A DNA stretch of 7,923 nt from the NCBI GenBank assembly GCA_003519545.1, contig DOWN01000127.1, positions 1-7,923 on the forward strand. Direction: 5' to 3'. The position numbers were made by a program, and so were the translations under genes. Position 1 is the stretch's first letter. The number at the start of each line of letters is the position of its first letter. This document shows positions 1-4,543 of this stretch, piece after piece. A model generated the notes under the pieces. That model saw nothing but the letters and a program-made list of their open reading frames with translations. It was not told the DNA's origin and did no database searches. The DNA is from Bacteroidota bacterium. Its GTDB lineage: Bacteria > Bacteroidota > Ignavibacteria > Tepidaquicellales > Tepidaquicellaceae.

Positions 1-2
1 GA

Positions 3-212
3 GATATTCCTTTATATTCAGACAACATTAAGATTAATTTTTCTGATACCGTGAAAATTGAAAATTCTTCGCAGATAGTTTCTTATAATTATCCGTTTCT
101 AAATGCTAAACTACCGGAAGAAAATTTTTTAAACAAATTTCTGATTCCGGCAGGGTTAATCCTGGCATCCGTAACAGCAATTGTTTTGTTTTTTATAATC
201 AGAAGTAACTGA
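3..212 (+). CDS. C-terminal end of an unrecognised membrane-anchored protein (5' partial)
   Basis: An open frame enters from the left edge and reads 69 codons to a TGA at 210-212. The visible part is a polar stretch of about 43 residues, then one strongly hydrophobic segment (about residues 44-66 of the fragment, FLIPAGLILASVTAIVLFFI) and a short basic tail RSN. This looks like a protein with an extracytoplasmic or cytosolic body held by a C-terminal membrane helix. The body is too short here to assign a family, and I do not recognise it. The stop lies 15 bases before the BamD-like gene, so the two are probably co-transcribed. The other two forward frames close early (stops at 52-54 and 29-31), which supports this frame. 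The start and most of the protein lie outside the window. Confidence 0.6.
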   Translation, partial: DIPLYSDNIKINFSDTVKIENSSQIVSYNYPFLNAKLPEENFLNKFLIPAGLILASVTAIVLFFIIRSN

Positions 213-227
213 AAATCTGAAAATCTA

Positions 228-1007
228 ATGATAAAATATATTTTGATAAATTTAAAAAGTTTTTTATTTCTTTTCCTCGTTACCGTGTTATTTGCTTCAT
301 GTTCATCTTCAAAAAAAGGCAATGTAAATACTGAAGATCCTGAAAAAGCATATTCAATCGCTATGAGCAGTTATAACAAAGGTGACTTCCTTCAGGCAAT
401 TGAAGATTTTTCAATTGTTAAACTCAGGTTTTCAGGAACAAGTGTTGCCGATAAGGCACAGTATTATCTTGCAATGAGTTATTTCAAAAGAGGTGAGTAT
501 ATACTCGCTGCTTATGAATTTGAACTTTATATGAAAAACTATCCTTCGGGTTCTTTTGTTGTTCAATCAAGATATAATCTTGCAATGTGTTATTACAGGT
601 TATCCCCTGAATATTATCTGGATCAGACTTACACAAGACTTGCAATTTCTGAATTCAGAAATTTTCTTGAATTATATCCGAATGAACCACTTGCAAACGA
701 AGCAGATACAAGGATTAAAGAATTAAGAACTAAACTTGCAAGAAAAATTCTCGCGAGTGCTGACTTATATATGGATATGGATGATTACAGAGCCGCTACA
801 GTTTATTATGATTATGTGCTTAATGATTATTTTGATACTGACTTTGCTGATGATGCTATGTATGGAAAAATTCAGTCTTTAATCAAAAGACAAAAATTTG
901 CTGAAGCATTAGAAGAGGCAGAAAAATTTGAACAGAGATTTAAATCAAGTCCGTTTTTGAATGCGGTTAAATCACTTAAATCTCAGGCAAGAAATAATAT
1001 AAAATAA
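228..1007 (+). CDS. bamD: BamD-like outer membrane assembly lipoprotein (TPR)
   Basis: Predicted outer-membrane lipoprotein of the BAM complex, which inserts beta-barrel proteins into the outer membrane together with BamA. The 259-residue length matches the BamD/YfiO family (about 240-270). An N-terminal hydrophobic signal (residues 11-22) ends in a lipobox, FASC, with the lipidated Cys at 25 followed by SSSKK. The rest is a string of TPR-like helical hairpins, at about residues 40-72, 77-107, 114-155, 168-205 and 209-240. Family-typical phrases are YFKRGEYILAAYEFELYMKNYP (81-106, in part) and SPEYYLDQTYTRLAISEF (126-143), which closely resembles the BamD 'DQtyTrkAieeF' region. The ATG at 228 puts the signal peptide directly at the N-terminus. 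No clear Shine-Dalgarno sequence precedes it. The gene follows the upstream partial gene by 15 bases and precedes the thioesterase by 12. A generic TPR lipoprotein is the alternative, but the DQTYT region favours BamD. Confidence 0.85.
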   Translation: MIKYILINLKSFLFLFLVTVLFASCSSSKKGNVNTEDPEKAYSIAMSSYNKGDFLQAIEDFSIVKLRFSGTSVADKAQYYLAMSYFKRGEYILAAYEFELYMKNYPSGSFVVQSRYNLAMCYYRLSPEYYLDQTYTRLAISEFRNFLELYPNEPLANEADTRIKELRTKLARKILASADLYMDMDDYRAATVYYDYVLNDYFDTDFADDAMYGKIQSLIKRQKFAEALEEAEKFEQRFKSSPFLNAVKSLKSQARNNIK

Positions 1008-1019
1008 AAATCCGGTTTT

Positions 1020-1520
1020 ATGGCTATAGAAAAAAAAACTGTTAAGAAATCTCAGGTTGAAATGCTTGAACTCGTGATGCCAAACGATACGAATATTCTT
1101 GGCAATCTCGCAGGCGGAAGACTTATGCACTGGATTGATATTGCTGCCGCACTTTCCGCTTCCAAACATTGTAATTCTGTTGCAGTCACTCTTGCCGTTG
1201 ATAATTTAATTTTTCATCTGCCGGTTAAACTCGGTGAAGTTGTGAGATTAAAAGCCTCTGTAAACCGTGCTTTCAAAACATCTATGGAAGTTGGTGTCAG
1301 AGTGGAAATTGAAGATTATATCACGGGAAAGGTTTTTCATTCTAACAGTGCTTATCTTACTTTTGTGGCTATTGACAGATATACTCAGCGTGCCATTCCG
1401 GTTGCAGAAATTATTCCTGAAACTGAAGAAGAGAAAAGAAGATATGAACAGGCATTGCAAAGAAGAGAACAGAGAATCAGATCTAATCATGGTATTATAG
1501 ATACTAAACCAAAAGAATGA
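1020..1520 (+). CDS. Acyl-CoA thioesterase, hotdog fold (YciA/ACOT type)
   Basis: Cytosolic hydrolase expected to cleave acyl-CoA to free fatty acid and CoA. The protein has 166 residues and a single hotdog domain at about residues 12-120. Family hallmarks are VMPNDTNILGNLAGGRLMHW (19-38) followed by ID (39-40), TLAVDNLIFHLPVKLGEVV (57-75) and TSMEVGVRVE (87-96). Asn25 and Asp40 sit where the catalytic Asn/Asp pair of this family is expected. The C-terminus (134-155) is a charged, probably helical EEEKRR...QRREQR segment with no obvious function. Single-domain proteins of this family usually work as oligomers. The start is the ATG at 1020, with no strong Shine-Dalgarno. The stop overlaps the ccmA start (ATGA, 1517-1520), so translation of the two is probably coupled although no biochemical link to cytochrome maturation is obvious. 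The acyl chain length it prefers cannot be read from the sequence. Confidence 0.88.
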   Translation: MAIEKKTVKKSQVEMLELVMPNDTNILGNLAGGRLMHWIDIAAALSASKHCNSVAVTLAVDNLIFHLPVKLGEVVRLKASVNRAFKTSMEVGVRVEIEDYITGKVFHSNSAYLTFVAIDRYTQRAIPVAEIIPETEEEKRRYEQALQRREQRIRSNHGIIDTKPKE

Positions 1521-2152
1521 ACCTGAAATGTTCAAATCTTTCAAAGTATTATAATTCAAAATTAATTTTCAAAAATTTATCTTTTGAAATTAATTCCCCC
1601 CGCACTATTGCAATCACAGGTTCCAACGGTTCAGGAAAATCCACTCTAATAAAAATTCTTGCTAATTTAATCAAACCTTCTTCGGGAAGTTTTGAGTTTT
1701 CTGTTTCAGAAAAAATTATTCTTCCGGAAAATATTTATAAGTTTACGGGACTTATTGCTCCATATCTCTCGCTATATGATGAATTAACAGGATATGAAAA
1801 TCTTTTGCTTTTTTATAATTTAAAAACCGGCATTAACAAACCAACAGCAGGTAAAATTGAAATAATAAATTCGTATTTTGAAAAACTTGATTTAGTAAAA
1901 GCAAAAAATGAACTCGTCAAAAATTATTCATCGGGAATGAAACAAAGACTTAAATTTGCATTTGCCGTTATGAATAATCCTTCCGTTTTACTGCTTGATG
2001 AACCAACGTCAAATCTTGATTCAAAAGGTGTTTCAGTTTTTTTTGAAATAATAAATTCCCTCAAAGATGAAAAATTAATTATCATCGCTACCAATGATGA
2101 AAATGAAAAATCAATTTGTGATTCTAATATCAATATTGAAGATTATAAGTGA
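1517..2152 (+). CDS. ccmA: CcmA-like heme exporter ABC ATPase, cytochrome c maturation
   Basis: Cytoplasmic ATPase expected to pair with CcmB. In System I the CcmAB unit uses ATP to release heme-loaded CcmE from CcmC/CcmD. The 211 residues fit CcmA (about 200-210). Walker A is GSNGSGKST (35-43), the signature is YSSGMKQR (137-144), Walker B is VLLLDE (157-162) and the D-loop is SNLD (165-168). Two usual elements are altered. The switch histidine is replaced by Asn193 (ATNDE), and no glutamine occupies the Q-loop region (GLIAPYLSLYDELT, 78-91). I recall a similar 'PYL.LY' and 'TNDE' pattern in CcmA-like ATPases of Bacteroidota, so this may be a lineage trait and not decay. The ATG at 1517 overlaps the thioesterase stop, and its own stop overlaps the ccmB GTG start. 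The assignment rests heavily on the neighbouring ccmB, since ABC ATPases are alike on their own. Confidence 0.88.
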   Translation: MNLKCSNLSKYYNSKLIFKNLSFEINSPRTIAITGSNGSGKSTLIKILANLIKPSSGSFEFSVSEKIILPENIYKFTGLIAPYLSLYDELTGYENLLLFYNLKTGINKPTAGKIEIINSYFEKLDLVKAKNELVKNYSSGMKQRLKFAFAVMNNPSVLLLDEPTSNLDSKGVSVFFEIINSLKDEKLIIIATNDENEKSICDSNINIEDYK

Positions 2153-2820
2153 ATGATTTTTTTCAAAATACCGTTGAAATTTTTAAAAAAGAATTAAAGT
2201 CTGAGTTCAGAACTAAGTATGTGCTTAATTCTTTATTAATGTTCGTTTTAATTTGTGTTTCTGTTATCAGGTTTGCGGCTGGTGATGAAAAAATTGACAA
2301 CGAAATTTTAACAGGTTTATTTTGGGTTACAATTTTTTTTGCATCTGTAAGTTCACTGGCAAGAACTTTCATTAAAGAACAGGACAAAGAAACATCAATC
2401 GCTCTCAAACTCACATCTGTTGTTGATTCCGTCTATTCAGGAAAATTGATTTTTAATCTCATTCTCAGTTATGTCACAGGATTAATTTCTCTTATTTTAT
2501 TTGTTCTGATAATGAATTATGAAATAAAAAATTTTTCAGGGTTTATGCTTTTTTTCTTTCTTGGAAATACAGGACTTGTAATTATCTTAACGTCAATTGC
2601 TTCCATTGTATCTAAAGCAAATAACAAAGGAACTCTTTATCCGGTTTTGGCTTTTCCGGTTTTGATTCCTCTTCTGGTTTCAATAATACACGCCACAAAA
2701 CTTACAGCCGAAGGTGCGGAAACTTTTTCTCTATATGAAGAAGTTATTATTATTTTATGCTATATTATAGTAGTATTAACCGCTTCTCTGATGCTTTTCA
2801 AATTCATTTGGGAAGATTAA
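2149..2820 (+). CDS. ccmB: CcmB heme exporter membrane subunit
   Basis: Inner-membrane permease partner of CcmA in the CcmABCD complex that handles holo-CcmE during cytochrome c maturation. The protein has 223 residues, the usual CcmB length (about 220). Six hydrophobic segments are visible, at about 25-42, 52-70, 100-122, 130-152, 163-181 and 198-218. The N-terminus has the family pattern of a charged amphipathic lead, FKKELKSEFRTKYVLNSLLM (12-31). The loop after helix 2 carries ARTFIKEQDKETSIALKL (71-88), matching the CcmB 'F..E.d.g.l..l' region. Translation starts at a GTG (2149) whose last two bases are shared with the ccmA stop (GTGA). The next ATG, at 2153, is out of frame, so GTG is the sensible start. 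A gap of 39 bases follows before the TPR lipoprotein. Confidence 0.9.
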   Translation: MNDFFQNTVEIFKKELKSEFRTKYVLNSLLMFVLICVSVIRFAAGDEKIDNEILTGLFWVTIFFASVSSLARTFIKEQDKETSIALKLTSVVDSVYSGKLIFNLILSYVTGLISLILFVLIMNYEIKNFSGFMLFFFLGNTGLVIILTSIASIVSKANNKGTLYPVLAFPVLIPLLVSIIHATKLTAEGAETFSLYEEVIIILCYIIVVLTASLMLFKFIWED

Positions 2821-2859
2821 TGAATTTATTTAAAAAATTTTAATAAGTAAATTATTCAT

Positions 2860-3297
2860 ATGAAAATTTTAATATTATTGTTCGCATTTGTAGTTGTATC
2901 CGGCTGTTCTAAAATGGAAGAGAAAAAAACAAAATCTCCTTCAGATTTAACCGGTCAGAATAATCAGACTCAGGAAAATCCACACAGTTTTGATACGAAA
3001 ACAGGCACAGGTGATGACAAACAGGCAACTGAACTTGGCAAACAAGCCGATGACGCTTATGCCACTTATAAAAATGAAAAATCTGAACAGAACAAACTTG
3101 ATGCTATAAATAAAAATTTAGCCGCAGGTATGTATTTTATGTATGATGCAGATTTACCACCGAGAGATAAATATAAACCTGCGTTAAAATTTTTCAGAGC
3201 AGTATTGGAGTTAGACCCGAATAATCAGGATGCTAAAACCAATAAAGAAAAAATTGAAGAGATTTATGAAATGATGGGAAAACCAATCCCGCAGTAA
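2860..3297 (+). CDS. Small TPR-containing lipoprotein of unknown function, inside the ccm cluster
   Basis: I do not recognise a named family. The protein has 145 residues. An N-terminal signal ends in a lipobox VSGC with the lipidated Cys at 16, so the mature protein should be membrane-anchored on the periplasmic side. Residues 17-55 are polar, rich in Lys, Thr, Gln and Asn, and look like a flexible tether. The C-terminal half is helical. Residues 105-122 (YKPALKFFRAVLELDPNN) match the second helix and turn of a TPR unit, and a further helix covers 124-138. The preceding helix (about 80-97) is separated by a PPRD loop. The gene lies between ccmB (39-base gap) and ccmC (42-base gap), and these two are the widest gaps in the window. 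Periplasmic TPR proteins in other System I clusters (CcmI/CycH, NrfG) bind apocytochrome, so a related role is possible here but unproven. It could also be a later insertion between ccm genes. Confidence 0.8.
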   Translation: MKILILLFAFVVVSGCSKMEEKKTKSPSDLTGQNNQTQENPHSFDTKTGTGDDKQATELGKQADDAYATYKNEKSEQNKLDAINKNLAAGMYFMYDADLPPRDKYKPALKFFRAVLELDPNNQDAKTNKEKIEEIYEMMGKPIPQ

Positions 3298-3339
3298 AAT
3301 TTCATTTGTCTCTCTTATTCTCATTTAGCAATACTAAAT

Positions 3340-4005
3340 TTGACAATCAAAATTTTTAAATACATTGCAGTTGTTCTTGTCACAGTTGTTATCTTTCTGA
3401 GTTTCCTTGTGCCAATACCTTATATTCCTGCACTCGGAGATAAAGCAAGAGTTTTATATTATCACGTACCGATGTCATGGATTTCTGTTGTTGCATTTTT
3501 TATGTCAATGGTTTATGCCATTAAATATCTGAAAACACGTGACCCTCAGTATGATGTAAAACAGTTTTCTGCTGCTGAACTCGGTTTCATTTTTTGTATT
3601 CTCGCAACTGCGACAGGTTCTCTCTGGGCTAAATTTAACTGGGGTTCTTTTTGGAACTGGGATCCGCGACAGACTTCGATTTTTATTCTTTTATTAATTT
3701 ACGGTGCATATTTTGTTCTTCGTGCTTCCATTGATAACTATGAACAACGAGCAAGATTAAGTTCAGTATATGCAATTCTTGCATTTGTAACGGTTCCTTT
3801 TTTTGTATTCATTATGCCGAGAGTTGTTGATACTTTACATCCCGATCCGATTGTGAACTCACGCGGTAAAATTGATATGGATCCTAAAATGCTATATATT
3901 TTTCTGACTTCAATGGTCGGTTTCACTTTTTTATTTTTGTATATGTTTCAACTGAAAGTTAAAACTGAAATTCTAAATCTAAAAATTAAAAATAATTTAA
4001 ATTGA
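3340..4005 (+). CDS. ccmC: CcmC heme-handling membrane protein (WWD family)
   Basis: Inner-membrane protein that presents heme to CcmE in System I. The protein has 221 residues with about six membrane segments. The tryptophan-rich WWD motif is WGSFWNWDPRQT (101-112). Two histidines flank it at the places of the axial heme ligands of CcmC: His42 in YYHVP and His167 in TLHPDP. The presence of both, and the short length, favour CcmC over CcmF or CcsA. The start is a TTG at 3340. The upstream frame is closed by the TAA at 3295-3297 and offers no ATG or GTG. The first downstream ATG would fall after His42 and remove the first membrane helix, so TTG is the best choice. No Shine-Dalgarno is visible. 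The stop overlaps the ccmD start (TTGA, 4002-4005). Confidence 0.9.
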   Translation: MTIKIFKYIAVVLVTVVIFLSFLVPIPYIPALGDKARVLYYHVPMSWISVVAFFMSMVYAIKYLKTRDPQYDVKQFSAAELGFIFCILATATGSLWAKFNWGSFWNWDPRQTSIFILLLIYGAYFVLRASIDNYEQRARLSSVYAILAFVTVPFFVFIMPRVVDTLHPDPIVNSRGKIDMDPKMLYIFLTSMVGFTFLFLYMFQLKVKTEILNLKIKNNLN

Positions 4006-4145
4006 ATAGTCTCTATGCTTTTCTCGAAACTAATGATTTATACGTTGTATTACTTATAACTTTAATTATTTGGATAGGGATAGTTCTATATCTTAACCGT
4101 ATAGAAAAAAAACTTAAAGACTTGGAAAAAAAAGGAAGTAACTGA
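4002..4145 (+). CDS. ccmD: CcmD, small heme-exporter accessory membrane protein
   Basis: A 47-residue protein read from a TTG that overlaps the ccmC stop (TTGA) to a TGA that shares one base with the ccmE ATG (TGATG, 4143-4147). It fills the whole space between ccmC and ccmE. It has a short N-terminal lead, MNSLYAFLETNDLY, one membrane helix (about 14-31, YVVLLITLIIWIGIVLYL), then a charged tail, NRIEKKLKDLEKKGSN. This is the layout of CcmD: one N-terminal transmembrane helix followed by a basic, coiled-coil-like cytoplasmic tail. CcmD holds CcmC and holo-CcmE to CcmAB and is needed for holo-CcmE release. The position between ccmC and ccmE is the classical one. It is shorter than the E. coli protein (about 69 residues). 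No ATG occurs in this frame, so the start codon is the main uncertainty. Confidence 0.85.
   Translation: MNSLYAFLETNDLYVVLLITLIIWIGIVLYLNRIEKKLKDLEKKGSN
4134..4138 (+). promoter_or_regulatory. Shine-Dalgarno-like site for ccmE
   Basis: GGAAG within aaaGGAAG lies six bases before the ccmE ATG at 4145, inside the last codons of ccmD. It is the clearest ribosome-binding sequence in the window. Most other starts here have none that I can recognise, and ccmF has only a weak AGAAAG at 4531-4536. It supports the choice of ATG 4145 for ccmE. Confidence 0.5.
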
Positions 4146-4540
4146 TGAACTCCAAACTAAAAATGTGGATAGGGGGTTTTATTATTCTCGTGTTTGGTGC
4201 CATTGCTTTCACTGTTTTCTCTGAAAGCAAAATTGAATATGTAGATTTCAAAGAGGCAGAAAAAAGACTGCGTAAAGTGGAAGTTAAAGGCTATTGGCAA
4301 AAAGACAAAGAAACTAAATTCGACGGGAATACTAATACTTTCGTATTTTATATGAAAGATGACAGCAATACCGAAATGAAAGTAATTTATGAAGGTGCGA
4401 AACCAAATAATTTTGAAGTGGCTGAAGCCATTGTAGTTAAAGGTAAAATTAAAGACGGGAATTTTTTGGCTTCTGATATTCTCACTAAATGTCCTTCTAA
4501 ATACGAAGCCTCTCCGGAGGATATTAAAAAAGAAAGTTGA
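4145..4540 (+). CDS. ccmE: CcmE heme chaperone, Cys-type (CxxxY) variant
   Basis: Membrane-anchored extracytoplasmic chaperone that receives heme from CcmC and passes it to CcmF. The 131 residues comprise one N-terminal membrane helix (about 8-25), then an OB-fold beta domain (about 43-113) with GYWQKD (49-54), FVFYMKDD (66-73), VIYEGAKP (80-87) and AIVVKGKIKDGNFLASDIL (95-113). In classical CcmE the heme is bound covalently to the His of an HxxxY motif. Here the motif reads CPSKY (116-120; bases 4490-4504), with Cys in place of His and Tyr120 kept. Such CxxxY CcmE proteins are known from archaea and from Desulfovibrio, and are associated with System I variants lacking CcmH. The C-terminal tail after the motif is short (11 residues). 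The ATG shares a base with the ccmD stop and has a Shine-Dalgarno-like GGAAG; ccmF follows after three bases. Confidence 0.93.
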   Translation: MNSKLKMWIGGFIILVFGAIAFTVFSESKIEYVDFKEAEKRLRKVEVKGYWQKDKETKFDGNTNTFVFYMKDDSNTEMKVIYEGAKPNNFEVAEAIVVKGKIKDGNFLASDILTKCPSKYEASPEDIKKES

Positions 4541-4543
4541 TAA

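Noticed and set aside
1267..1500. Alternative + frame inside the thioesterase gene
   Set aside because: It is a shadow of the conserved hotdog frame and its translation has no recognisable domain.
2641..2664. Near-direct repeat of CCGGTTTTG within ccmB
   Set aside because: It encodes PVLAFPVL within a predicted membrane helix and only two copies exist, so it is ordinary coding redundancy.
2820..2843. ATG overlapping the ccmB stop opens a frame MNLFKKF of seven codons
   Set aside because: It is too short and low in complexity to support as a gene. It may be incidental in AT-rich sequence.
3340..3366. TTGACA at 3340-3345 with TACATT 15 bases later, resembling a sigma70 promoter
   Set aside because: The spacing is short, the -10 match is only four of six, and the TTG is needed as the ccmC start. 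In AT-rich DNA this is expected by chance.
4516..4520. GGAGG as a Shine-Dalgarno for ccmF
   Set aside because: It lies 23 bases before the ATG at 4544, too far for normal use, and it is explained as coding sequence for the CcmE tail.
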